Assembly: GCA_947490615.1 (NCBI GenBank) | Contig: CANLHK010000007.1 | Coordinates: 62,001 to 126,000, forward strand | Direction: 5' to 3' | Source: Planctomycetaceae bacterium | GTDB lineage: Bacteria > Planctomycetota > Phycisphaerae > Phycisphaerales > SM1A02 | DNA length: 64,000 bases | Notes under the pieces: generated by a model | Database searches by the model: none | What the model was told of the DNA's origin: nothing | Seen by the model: only the letters and a program-made list of their open reading frames with translations | Made by a program: the position numbers and the translations under genes | In this document: in pieces, positions 16,657-25,758 of the stretch | Layout of the letters: each line of letters starts with the position of its first letter | Numbering within the stretch: the first letter of the stretch is position 1

Positions 16657-17534
16657 CGCGAGGCCTCCTCGGCGAGTCTGCGGTAGTACTCCCTCGTCAA
16701 GCGCTCATAGATCGTGGAAACGCGGTCGCGGCGGCCCTGCAGCACGAGTTCACGCACGCGCTCAGGCAGTTGTCCCCACTCGATGCGCGACTCAGAGAGC
16801 TCCTGACCATCGACGACCGCATCGTCGCGCGAGTCCGACTTCTCCACCTCCGATTGGCTGTCGTTCCCTGTCGAAGCGCCTGTTGGCTTCTTCTGTTGTT
16901 GCTTCTGCTGCTGGCCGTTCTTCTCCGAAGGGTCTTGCTTGCCGTCCTTCTTTCCTGACTGCTTCTTTTTGGAGCTCGACGACTTCTTTCCCTTCTGCTT
17001 CTGCGCTTCTTCAAGCAGACGATCAAGCGTGCGCACCACATCTTCTTGGATGCGTTGCGTTCCTACTCCAGCGTCCTTGGCGTCCGTCAGTCGGTCTGCG
17101 GCATTGCGCATGCCGTCGACAGCGCGATGAGCAAGATCTTCCATCGATGCTTCATCCAACGATCGCTCGAGTCGCTTCGCTTGTTCGCGACGCGCGGCAT
17201 CCTCAGCACTCGACGAGCTCGCTGGCGACTCAGGCACACCGAGCAGGTCGTCCAGTGAGCGAGGCTGCGGAGGCGTGGGCTTGTCCTGCGAGGCGTCCTT
17301 CGCTGATGCCTTTGGTGCCTCCTGCGCGGCGCCCTTCACTTCATCCGCCTGGGTCGGAGCCGACGCGGGTGGATCGCGCAACACGACTCCTGTTGCCGTG
17401 GTGCTCACTCCAACACTCATCGCGCCGGTGAGGATGCCAAGCAGGAGAGTGCGAGAGAGAACTCGTGAGGTCAGAACACGCATGGTGAAACTCGCGCGGA
17501 ACATTGCCTGCCGCTTCAAACATCGGCGCGTCAT
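16653..17534 (-). CDS. Exported charged linker protein of the MoxR-vWA operon
   Basis: A 293-residue protein. ATG 17534 overlaps the previous gene's TGA (ATGA), which fixes the start against a longer frame to 17585. The N-terminus is basic, followed by a hydrophobic segment (TLLLGILTGAMSVGVSTTAT). A helical region (LDDLLGVPES, then MEDLAHRAVDGMRNAADRL, TLDRLLEEAQKQKGKK) leads into a low-complexity Lys/Ser/Gln stretch. The C-terminus has a conserved-looking block: WGQLPERVRELVLQGRRDRV and YERLTREYYRRLAEEA. I recall that block from planctomycete operons of this kind, always next to the toroid protein, but no function is known to me. Confidence 0.8.
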   Translation of the reverse strand: MTRRCLKRQAMFRASFTMRVLTSRVLSRTLLLGILTGAMSVGVSTTATGVVLRDPPASAPTQADEVKGAAQEAPKASAKDASQDKPTPPQPRSLDDLLGVPESPASSSSAEDAARREQAKRLERSLDEASMEDLAHRAVDGMRNAADRLTDAKDAGVGTQRIQEDVVRTLDRLLEEAQKQKGKKSSSSKKKQSGKKDGKQDPSEKNGQQQKQQQKKPTGASTGNDSQSEVEKSDSRDDAVVDGQELSESRIEWGQLPERVRELVLQGRRDRVSTIYERLTREYYRRLAEEASR

Positions 17535-20500
17535 CGCTGCGCACCCTGCAAATCTAGGCGTTTTTGACGAGGCTGCGGCGACCATTCCCCGCTTGGTGGA
17601 ACTGGCGGCGCCTCTTCTGGACCCGTCGAGGGCTTCATGGTTGCGGGAGACTTCCTCGGCGCGAGTTTTTCCGCGAGCTTGGTCGCGAGGTCGAGAACTC
17701 GCTGCTGTCGCATGGCAATCTCTGCAAGACGCTGCGCGCTGGTGACGGGGCCGAGAGATTCCGACAACTCCGCGAAGCTCCGGGTGCGCTTGGCAAGCGA
17801 CTCCTGCATGGCGCGCAGCAGTCGGATCTCCGCCTCGGGAGGCACCGCGCCGGGTTGCTCGCCGCCTTCGCCACCCGACTCGCCTCCTTGCTCACCTTCC
17901 TGCTCACCAAATGGATCCTCATCCTTGGGTGCGGCTCCCTCATCGAGCGCACCCACGATGGCGCTGAGTGCCTCGACCGCTTCGTCCTCTCCTGGCATCG
18001 CGTCGGTAGGACGCCCACCACTCAAGCCGTCCTTGGCATCGATCAACGCGGCATCGATCGCGTCGTGCATCTCGACCAGCGCATCCGAGTCGCGGACATC
18101 TGCCTCTTCCTCGCGCACCGCAGCGATCGCCTTGCGGAGTTCTTCCTGCACGATGCCGAGTCGGCGACTCTCGATCATTTCGCGGCGCCCGAGTGGCGCG
18201 AGTTGCGCAGGCACGATCTTCGCGACCGAACCGCGCAACGCTGCTTGTCGCTCGAGGAAGCCTCGATACTTGGCAAGCAACTCTTCGCGCTTCTCTTCCG
18301 TGGCGCGCTCTTCGGCGCGCTGGGTTGCTTCCTCTGCTTCGGTGAGTGCATCCTGCAAAGACTTCAGGGCGCCGTCCATCGCCAGCGTGGTGTCGTTGCG
18401 GTCAAACGGATCGGAGCGGAGATTGCCCGCGACCTTGGCAAGGCTTCCTGCGGCAGCGTCAAGTGTGCGCGCGACGCGTGCCGCTTCGCGTCCAGTCGCG
18501 CGGGCATCGGTCGCCACGCCGCGCGTGTTCTGCGACAACTTTCCTGCGCCAAGACCTGCGCGCTCGCGCGTCCCTGCTTGGTCCACCTCTTCATCCACCG
18601 CGGCAACCTCGTCCTTCAGGAGCTCTGCCTCCTTGATGAGACGCTTGATGGAGTCGACGAGTGATTCGAGTTGGCGGGCCAGTTCTTCGGCGCGGACCTT
18701 GCGATCCTCATCGAGTGCGTTCGATGCCTTCTGCAACGCGTCAAGCGCGCGATCCTGCGCGTCCTTCGATTGCGCCAAACGATTCTGCTCGGAGTCTTTG
18801 GCCGCCTTCTCCATCTCCTCGCGAACCTTGCCGTCCTCCGCAGCTTTCGCGGCGGCTTCGAGCGCACGCGATTGTGCGGGCTCCGCCTCCTTCAACGACT
18901 CTGCGCGCTCCTTGAGCTCCTGCACGACTTGCTCGGCCTCGGTCGCGGCCTGCTGCTGCTTGTCCGCAAGAGCGTCCACCTCGGCACGCGCTGCTGGACT
19001 GAGCTCTTCGCGTGACTCACCACCCGAGCGCTGCGCCGCTTGCTCGGTCTCGCGCGCCGATTGGCGAATCTTGTTGGCCAGCGCATCGAGTCGTCGCTTG
19101 GCAAGCCAGGAGTCTTCATCTCGATCGAGCAGGGACACGAGGTCTTCGAGCTCGTCGCGCACAGCGTCCTGTCGCGCTGCTGCTTCTTTGGCCGCTTCAG
19201 TCTTCGCGGCAGGCTCGGCTTCCTTCTGCGTTCGCTCCACGGCGCCACTGGCCTCGGCACTGCGCGACTCCGCCGTGGCAGCGAGTTCGCGCGCTTGCTC
19301 AGCAAGCTCTGCGAGCGAGGATGTGTCGCGACCATTGCGCTCAAGACGCGCGATGGTCTGCTCGATCGCTTCACGCATGCGTGCGGCGCCCTCGGTGACC
19401 GAGCCTTGCATTTCGGCGAGTCCGCTCTCCGTGGGATCGCGTTCGAGCGCATCACGCGCCTTGCCTTGACGCTCATCGACGCGCATGGCATCGCGTCGCA
19501 CACCAGCAAACACACCGCGCAGCTGACGCTCGAATTCCTCATCGCCCACAATGCGGAGAACGCGCGCCGCGCTGCGCACTCGCTCGTGGACGGGCTGGCC
19601 TGCCGTCGGTACGAAGCTGTCTTGCGCATAGGCGCGCAGGGCCACCGAGTCACCCGCCTTGAGCGCAAGCTTCGAGACATCAAGGACGCGTTCAATACTC
19701 GCGTCCGACGCTCCTTCGGCGAGGACGGCTGGTTCGTCGAGCACCAAACTCTCGGCGGAGTCCTTACCAAGTCGCGTCGCGATCTCGATGCCCGCCTGAG
19801 CGAGACCAATGTCGTCGCGCGCATCGGTGCGCATGGGAATCCTGGCGTCCGAGACGATGGACTCATCTTGCAATGGCTCTGAAATCGTGGCCGACGGCGC
19901 ACGATCGGTCAGCACATCAAACGCGAGCACAACGACATCGTCGGCCGTGATGCCGTCGGCGTCCGTCAAGGTGAGGGACAATCGAGTCGCTTCGGTCGCT
20001 GCGCAGTGGATCATCCAGTGCGCAGCGTCCGTCGGATCCACGGTCATCTGCGCCACAACGGTGCCGGTCGTTGTCTTGAGTGGAATCGCTGCGATATCAA
20101 AGGGCAACGCGCGCGAGAGTCGAAGATCAAAGAGCACTTCGCTTCCCACAAGAACGCCGTCTCGCAAGATCGCGCTCGAACCACTGCAATCGCCAAGTGG
20201 TTCCACCCGCGCAGCGACCGCGTGTGCCGCGTACGGCGGAGGATCGATGCGAGCCTCGGCCGAGGAGATGGCAGGAGGTGCGACAAGTCGAACTGTGGCC
20301 ACCTCGGTCGTCGCGTCACTGGTGAGAAATCGCACTTCGAGTTGGTCACCATCGGTGTCCACGAGGCGCTCGAACTCGCCCGATGGTTGCCGCGCCAACC
20401 CCACCTCAATCCACTCGCTGCCTTCGCCGTGTCGTGTGAGTCGATACTGCGCACGCACCCGCTCGCTCTGCGCCTCACCTTGCGTCAACTGTGCGCGCAA

Positions 20501-21169
20501 CGCCAGCGGCCGACCGCGCGCTGCCACCGATCCATCGGTGATGAGCCCTGCGAGTGCTGTGCGCGCTGGCCACACGGCATCGGTCCACGGCATCAGCATG
20601 CGACGAAGAGCGATCGAAGCAGAGTTGGTGTCGAACACTGCAAAGGTGATGGCTGCGGTGACGCACAGCAATGCTGCAGCGACGCGCATCCCCATCGGCT
20701 TCAGTCGAAGGACCTTTCGCAGTGAGGTTCCGAGTGCGCGCGTCTCGGCATCGTGAATCGCGCGCGCCGCCAGCACGCTGCCACGAGAAGTCCCTACGAG
20801 CTCAAACTCGACTGCTGAGGCAAGCTTGCCCGCAAGTTCTGGTCGCATGCGTTCGATGCGCAGCGCCAGATCGACGGGCTGTGGACGAAAGCGCAGCGCG
20901 GGTACGACAAATCGACGCACCTCCAGCACCGCCATCACGAGCAGAGTGACGAGCATGGCTCCGCGCAACACCGCAGGGAATCGAACGGCGGCGTCAACCG
21001 CCGCTCCAGCCATCACGCTGCCAACACACAAGACCGCGAGTGTCGAGAGCGCGCCCGCGATGCGCAGCGCACGCGCGCGTGCCGCAAGTTTCACGACGGT
21101 GCGAACCATCTCCGACCGCCCTCGGTCGGGTCCGACACTCTGCTGAGTCTGGTTTGGTTGGTCGCTCAT
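17531..21169 (-). CDS. Giant membrane-anchored coiled-coil protein (DUF4175-like)
   Basis: A 1212-residue protein. Two or three N-terminal membrane helices (ALSTLAVLCVGSVMAGAAVD, AMLVTLLVMAVLEV, MRVAAALLCVTAAITFAVF) enclose a loop with RIERMRPELAGKLASAVEFE. Residues about 200-540 are beta-rich repeats of Ig-like character (EARIDPPPYAAHA, ISEPLQDESIV). Residues 590-1080 are a very long Ala/Glu/Arg coiled coil (VEALSAIVGALDEG, RLIKEAELLKDEVAAVDEEV) and the end is Pro-rich. The layout resembles DUF4175 proteins found next to MoxR and vWA genes. It starts 27 bases after the stop of the vWA gene. It may form a long periplasmic scaffold; this is inference. Confidence 0.82.
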   Translation of the reverse strand: MSDQPNQTQQSVGPDRGRSEMVRTVVKLAARARALRIAGALSTLAVLCVGSVMAGAAVDAAVRFPAVLRGAMLVTLLVMAVLEVRRFVVPALRFRPQPVDLALRIERMRPELAGKLASAVEFELVGTSRGSVLAARAIHDAETRALGTSLRKVLRLKPMGMRVAAALLCVTAAITFAVFDTNSASIALRRMLMPWTDAVWPARTALAGLITDGSVAARGRPLALRAQLTQGEAQSERVRAQYRLTRHGEGSEWIEVGLARQPSGEFERLVDTDGDQLEVRFLTSDATTEVATVRLVAPPAISSAEARIDPPPYAAHAVAARVEPLGDCSGSSAILRDGVLVGSEVLFDLRLSRALPFDIAAIPLKTTTGTVVAQMTVDPTDAAHWMIHCAATEATRLSLTLTDADGITADDVVVLAFDVLTDRAPSATISEPLQDESIVSDARIPMRTDARDDIGLAQAGIEIATRLGKDSAESLVLDEPAVLAEGASDASIERVLDVSKLALKAGDSVALRAYAQDSFVPTAGQPVHERVRSAARVLRIVGDEEFERQLRGVFAGVRRDAMRVDERQGKARDALERDPTESGLAEMQGSVTEGAARMREAIEQTIARLERNGRDTSSLAELAEQARELAATAESRSAEASGAVERTQKEAEPAAKTEAAKEAAARQDAVRDELEDLVSLLDRDEDSWLAKRRLDALANKIRQSARETEQAAQRSGGESREELSPAARAEVDALADKQQQAATEAEQVVQELKERAESLKEAEPAQSRALEAAAKAAEDGKVREEMEKAAKDSEQNRLAQSKDAQDRALDALQKASNALDEDRKVRAEELARQLESLVDSIKRLIKEAELLKDEVAAVDEEVDQAGTRERAGLGAGKLSQNTRGVATDARATGREAARVARTLDAAAGSLAKVAGNLRSDPFDRNDTTLAMDGALKSLQDALTEAEEATQRAEERATEEKREELLAKYRGFLERQAALRGSVAKIVPAQLAPLGRREMIESRRLGIVQEELRKAIAAVREEEADVRDSDALVEMHDAIDAALIDAKDGLSGGRPTDAMPGEDEAVEALSAIVGALDEGAAPKDEDPFGEQEGEQGGESGGEGGEQPGAVPPEAEIRLLRAMQESLAKRTRSFAELSESLGPVTSAQRLAEIAMRQQRVLDLATKLAEKLAPRKSPATMKPSTGPEEAPPVPPSGEWSPQPRQKRLDLQGAQR

Positions 21170-21196
21170 GTCGCTTCGTCGCGCGCTGATTACTAC

Positions 21197-23512
21197 CTAG
21201 ACAAGCCGCAACAGCCTCCTTCCGATCCACTCGATGCCGAGCAAGAGAAGGATGATTGCAAACGCTGTCGGAGTATCCCAGAGTGGTCGCACCACGCTCT
21301 CGTCGGTTTCGCGAGCCCGTCGCGGAAGCAACTCGGGGAGCGTCAGGACGGACTGGGCATCGAGCGTTTGCCCGCCCGTCCGCTTTGAGAGTTCCGCCAG
21401 CGCCTCGTGATCGGTGTCGCCGCGACGAAGTTCGTCGTCTCGACGAATCACTTCAAACGCCGACTCGGCTCGCCCAAACGATGGATCGGATGCCACCGCT
21501 CGAAAGGCACCCACGCGCTCCATCGGGAGGGTCGCCGAGGCCAGCCCGCCTTCGCGCAACAATTCCACTCGGGCGATTGGAACTCCATCCGCTCCGACGA
21601 TCTCGACAGGTACAGACGATGCGCTGTCCTGCACCGAGGCGTCATCGAGGAAGCGCAGCGTCACCACGACGGATTCACCAGGCGCGACGCGAGCGGGCTC
21701 GACGGCGAGTGTGGCGCGCGCACCGCCTTGCGCCAGTGATTCACGCGCGAGCAAGCGCACCAGTGGAACCCAGAATCGCTCGGGATAGCGCTCGCCCTGT
21801 CCATAACGCCAACGCCAGATTTCATCGGTCGCCACAAAGACGACCTCGCCCGCGCCAAATCGCATGCGGGTCACCACGGCGGTGGGCTCCGCAGCCGCTG
21901 CGCCGATGCCCTCTGCCAATGCCAAGACCTCAGTGGTGGGCTTGAGTCGGCTGCGTGGAATGCTCTGCACATACCGCAAGCGTGGCCATTGCAAGTCCGT
22001 GCTGGTCAACACATCAGGCCAGCCGTCATCGTCTTCTGAGAGTTGCAGCACACCGAGCCGTTGCGCGATCGAAGTGGGTCGCACGATGCTCGCACCGCTC
22101 CGAGGTTCCAGTGCAAGTGGTGGTCGAAACGGAAAGAGGTCCGCCAGCGGCGTCCCCTCCCACGACGCTGGTGTCGAGCGCTCACCAGCAATCCACAACA
22201 CACCAGCCCCACGCTCGCTGACTTCAGATCGAATGATCGCCAGTTGATCGGGGCTGAAGAATCCACTCGGTACATCACCAAGCACAAAGAGGTCGTAGTG
22301 TGAGAACTCCTCCTTGGTGCGAGGAAGCCGCGCGATGGGCGCGTTTCCTTCTTGCGCGAAATCGCGATCGGCCGAGAGCAGCATGATCGAGCTCTCAACA
22401 TCCTTCTCGCGCGTGAGGAGATTCTTGAAGTAGCGATACTCCCATCGCGAACTGCCTTCGACATAGAGCACGCGCAGTGGGCGATCGATGAACTCCACCG
22501 CAAGCTCATGACTGTCGTTCTCCAGGACGAGATCCCGACGAGCAGCGGTTCCTTCGGTGGGCACCAGTTCCACACGCCAACGCCGCGGCCCCGCGTCGCT
22601 GCTTGAAGCGTCGAGCACCACCACTTGGTCGCCCGACTCACTCTCGCTGAGTTGCTTGCGACCAAGCTCGGTGCCGCTCGCAGCGTCCACCAGCCGCACT
22701 GAAAGTGCACCTTGGATTCCGCCACGATCCACACGCACTTCGACTGGGACGCGGTCGCGCACAAACGCACGAGCGGGTGCGGTGGTAGCGATGATCGCCG
22801 CATCACCGATGCGCTCCTTGGAACCAAGGGCGACGGTGTAGACGGGCACTGAATCGCGCTCGAGCAATCGCAGCGTCTCGGGTGAGAGTGGAACCGTCGA
22901 GCGTCCGTCACTGAGCACCAACACACCGCTCAATGGTTGACCAGCACTGCGCGCGATGGCCTGTCGGAGTCCCGCATCGAGATCGGTGCGATCTCCAGTC
23001 GCTTCACCAAGCGCCGCGATCGTGTTCACACCAACCACGGGGAGTGAGAACGCTCCACCACGAAATCCAACGAAGTCGATGTGCTTGGTCTGGGTGATCT
23101 CACCGAGCATGCCTTCGCAGGAACGAAGGATGTTGATGAGTTGCGCCTCTCTCGTGAGCGAGCCTGGTGCGTCCTGAATGGTGAGCGATCGACTGCGATC
23201 AACGAGAACGATGAGTCGGTCGCGCTCCACGCGTGTCTTCTCAAAGCGCGCGCTCGGACCTGAGATCAATATCGCCAGAAGCACCAACACCGCAGCGCGC
23301 AAGCAGACCAGAAGCGTGCGCAGCGAGCGAGACATCGGTTTGCCCGCGCCCTGCAATCTGCGATAGCTCCACAGCGCAACCAGAAACGCAGCCACAACGA
23401 CCAACAACCAAGCCCATGCAGGTAAGGGCCGCTCAAAGACGATGCTCAGTGAACTTGAGTCACTTGGAACTTCGCCTGAGACAAGTCGCTCGATGATCCA
23501 ACGGACACTCAT
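21197..23512 (-). CDS. Membrane vWA / glutamine-amidotransferase-like protein
   Basis: A 771-residue protein. ATG 23512 overlaps the previous stop (ATGA); the longer frame to 23689 lies inside the upstream gene. Two transmembrane segments lead (WAWLLVVVAAFLVALWSY, LLVCLRAAVLVLLAILISG). A von Willebrand A domain with an intact metal site follows: LIVLVDRSRSLTIQD (DxSxS) and GVLVLSDGRST. Next is a class-I glutamine-amidotransferase-like fold (HYDLFVLGDVPSGFFSPDQL, GAGVLWIAGERS), which in these proteins usually lacks a catalytic Cys, as here. A C-terminal helix (FAIILLLLGIEWIGRRLLRL) anchors it again. Role by family: extracytoplasmic partner of a MoxR chaperone. Confidence 0.88.
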   Translation of the reverse strand: MSVRWIIERLVSGEVPSDSSSLSIVFERPLPAWAWLLVVVAAFLVALWSYRRLQGAGKPMSRSLRTLLVCLRAAVLVLLAILISGPSARFEKTRVERDRLIVLVDRSRSLTIQDAPGSLTREAQLINILRSCEGMLGEITQTKHIDFVGFRGGAFSLPVVGVNTIAALGEATGDRTDLDAGLRQAIARSAGQPLSGVLVLSDGRSTVPLSPETLRLLERDSVPVYTVALGSKERIGDAAIIATTAPARAFVRDRVPVEVRVDRGGIQGALSVRLVDAASGTELGRKQLSESESGDQVVVLDASSSDAGPRRWRVELVPTEGTAARRDLVLENDSHELAVEFIDRPLRVLYVEGSSRWEYRYFKNLLTREKDVESSIMLLSADRDFAQEGNAPIARLPRTKEEFSHYDLFVLGDVPSGFFSPDQLAIIRSEVSERGAGVLWIAGERSTPASWEGTPLADLFPFRPPLALEPRSGASIVRPTSIAQRLGVLQLSEDDDGWPDVLTSTDLQWPRLRYVQSIPRSRLKPTTEVLALAEGIGAAAAEPTAVVTRMRFGAGEVVFVATDEIWRWRYGQGERYPERFWVPLVRLLARESLAQGGARATLAVEPARVAPGESVVVTLRFLDDASVQDSASSVPVEIVGADGVPIARVELLREGGLASATLPMERVGAFRAVASDPSFGRAESAFEVIRRDDELRRGDTDHEALAELSKRTGGQTLDAQSVLTLPELLPRRARETDESVVRPLWDTPTAFAIILLLLGIEWIGRRLLRLV

Positions 23513-25758
23513 GCGCGGCCTCCAACGGGAACCGCGACGGCATCGCTCCGCTTTCGGATGCGCCCAACGATGGCAACGGTGCCTTCGACCGATGCCACGC
23601 GACGCAGCGATGCGTGAGAGAACATCCGACTCAACACTCCTTCGACGAGAAGGAGAAGCAGTGCCGTGACCAGGAAGAAGAATGACCACTCCGCTGCGAC
23701 CGGTGCCTCCACAGTGGCAACCTCGGTCTCCGCCGCATGAAAGTGCATGTCGCCGAGAGGCGTGAGGGCTGCGCGGACGGTGTCCATCGAGTTGGGCGTG
23801 AGCGCGATGCTCGAGGGATGCACATTCGCCGCCACGACACCGCCAGCGTCGGATCGCCAGACACCCGCCAACGACACCACTTCGGTGCTTCGTCCATCCG
23901 CGCCAAGCGTCATAGTGGCGCCTCGATCGGCTCCCTCACTCAACCGCATCGTGGCGGAAGGTTCACCAGAAAGCGTCTCGCCGACCGCGATCTCGTTGCG
24001 GCCGTTGGCCAGTTGAATTCCTGCGCGACACATCTCCTGGAGCAACGGAACCATCAGCGGTTTGACTGGCAAGTTCGTCCAGTTGAGTTCGGGTGGTGCG
24101 CAGAGCGTAAGAACCAGTCCGCGACTTCCGACCTGTTGAGCTTGCCCCTCGGCGGCTTGGGGAATCTGTGCCACCAAGAACGGCGATCCATCAGCATGCG
24201 CGAGCACAACCTCACCCGCCGCAAACCCGCTGAGCGCCATGAACCGCTTCGTTTCGATTGGTGCGACCAGTGCGGTGAGTTCGGGTGCGATCGACGCCAG
24301 CAAGCTTGATGGTGGTTGCTCCTCCGCCAATCGCATCGGTGGTGCATGATCGGTTGCTTCGGCCTCCATCCGCATGGGTACGGAGAGACGAGAGAAGAGT
24401 GACTGCGCCCAGGGTTGCGCCATGCTCTCGCCTGACGGCATCACGACCACGACTCCACCCGCACGCACAAAGGTCCCAAGGGCGTCACAGGCCGCACCCG
24501 AGAGGAGATCGGGTCGCGCCACCACGACGGCGTCCAGTCCGAGGAGCGCGTGTTCATCGCAGCCCGATGGATCGACCTCGCGTACTCGCATCCCTGAGCC
24601 CACACTTGGACTCAGTGCACGAGAGATCCACAGCGACGCAGGAACGCGCTCGAGTTCGGACGCATCGAGTGAAGTGCGCCGACCGACGACACCGATCTCG
24701 AGATCGCGTCGAACATCGACCGCCGCGAAACCATGATTTCCTGCGGCAAGGACATCATCTTCGAGAGTGATTTCGATGCCGGCACGGCGCAATCCTGGTG
24801 CGACTCCTGCGGGCGCCATCTGAAAGTCAACGGTTGCCTCCACCTGTCCCTTCTCCCAAGAGACTGTGCGCTCTGGTGGTGTGGACATGCCCGCGCCACT
24901 GGCTCGCACGGTGGTCTGACCGTCCTCAAGCGAGGCACCTTCGCGTGTGAGTGAGGCACGCACGAGAACAGTGTCGCCAAACGGAGAGGGTCGCGCATCG
25001 ACGCGCACCAAACGCACATCCACTGGAGCACTGGACGCAGGAGTGAGCGCGATGATCTCAACGCGCTTCGACGACACATCGTCGTTCGTGTCCTTGGGTT
25101 GATCACCTGGTGCGGTGAGGCCTTGACCATCAGGCAAGCTGGCGCGACGGAAGGCGCTGGCCACCACGATGCGAGCCGCACGATCGAGCCCTCCCTCGGC
25201 GGCCCGCTCGATTTCCACGGTCGCTCTTGCCAATTCGAGCGCACCTCTGAGCTCGCTTGGGGTTTGTGTTGGCTCAATGCGGCCCAGCGCCTGCTCAATG
25301 GCTGCTGGGTCGGCAGTTGGTGCAAGCAACAGCGTGCTGGGCTTTGAAGCGAGCACAATCCCCACGCGATCGTGCGTCGATCGCTCGGTGAGCATCGCGC
25401 GAATCTCCCCGAGCACGCGTGTGAGCTCAGTCTCTGTTCCAGTCTGGAGTCCGCTCGACGCGCCATTGTCCACCACCAGCATCACCAACCGGCGCGTCTC
25501 GCGGTTGGTGGATTCTGCGCTGAAGATCGGGACCGCGATGGCGAGTCCAGCGGCGACAAGTGCGAGGCAACGCAGCGTGAGGACCAGCCACTGCTCAAAC
25601 TTGAGTTTGCGATTGGTGCGTCGCACTGCCTCGCGCAACAGTTCCATCGCTGCCCAGTCCATCGCGACGCGGCGACGACGGAACAGCAAGTGGATGATGA
25701 TCGGCAACGCCACAGCGGCGGCAGTGGCCACTGCGATTCCTGGGTGGAGGAAGGTCAT
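23509..25758 (-). CDS. BatA-like membrane protein with vWA domain
   Basis: A 749-residue protein beginning with the BatA N-terminal membrane motif (FLHPGIAVATAAAVALPIII then HLLFRRRRVAMDWAAMELL) and a second helix (LRCLALVAAGLAIAVPIF). The vWA fold starts at RLVMLVVDNGASSG; the metal-binding DxSxS reads DNGAS, so metal coordination is probably lost. A large extracytoplasmic part follows with an amidotransferase-like segment (LGLDAVVVARPDLLSG, GGVVVVMPSGESMAQ). A final helix (WSFFFLVTALLLLLVEGVL) precedes a short basic tail. It overlaps genes on both sides (ATGA at 25758-25755 and 23512-23509), which implies translational coupling. Confidence 0.87.
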   Translation of the reverse strand: MTFLHPGIAVATAAAVALPIIIHLLFRRRRVAMDWAAMELLREAVRRTNRKLKFEQWLVLTLRCLALVAAGLAIAVPIFSAESTNRETRRLVMLVVDNGASSGLQTGTETELTRVLGEIRAMLTERSTHDRVGIVLASKPSTLLLAPTADPAAIEQALGRIEPTQTPSELRGALELARATVEIERAAEGGLDRAARIVVASAFRRASLPDGQGLTAPGDQPKDTNDDVSSKRVEIIALTPASSAPVDVRLVRVDARPSPFGDTVLVRASLTREGASLEDGQTTVRASGAGMSTPPERTVSWEKGQVEATVDFQMAPAGVAPGLRRAGIEITLEDDVLAAGNHGFAAVDVRRDLEIGVVGRRTSLDASELERVPASLWISRALSPSVGSGMRVREVDPSGCDEHALLGLDAVVVARPDLLSGAACDALGTFVRAGGVVVVMPSGESMAQPWAQSLFSRLSVPMRMEAEATDHAPPMRLAEEQPPSSLLASIAPELTALVAPIETKRFMALSGFAAGEVVLAHADGSPFLVAQIPQAAEGQAQQVGSRGLVLTLCAPPELNWTNLPVKPLMVPLLQEMCRAGIQLANGRNEIAVGETLSGEPSATMRLSEGADRGATMTLGADGRSTEVVSLAGVWRSDAGGVVAANVHPSSIALTPNSMDTVRAALTPLGDMHFHAAETEVATVEAPVAAEWSFFFLVTALLLLLVEGVLSRMFSHASLRRVASVEGTVAIVGRIRKRSDAVAVPVGGRA

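Noticed and set aside
13866-16686. Extension of the ComEC protein to 1863 residues
   Set aside because: The sequence after about 13860 is Arg-rich and lies wholly opposite two genes with recognisable domains; kept as a finding, not as protein.
17637-19469. 610-codon plus-strand open frame
   Set aside because: Ser/Arg/Ala-rich shadow of the coiled-coil coding region on the other strand.
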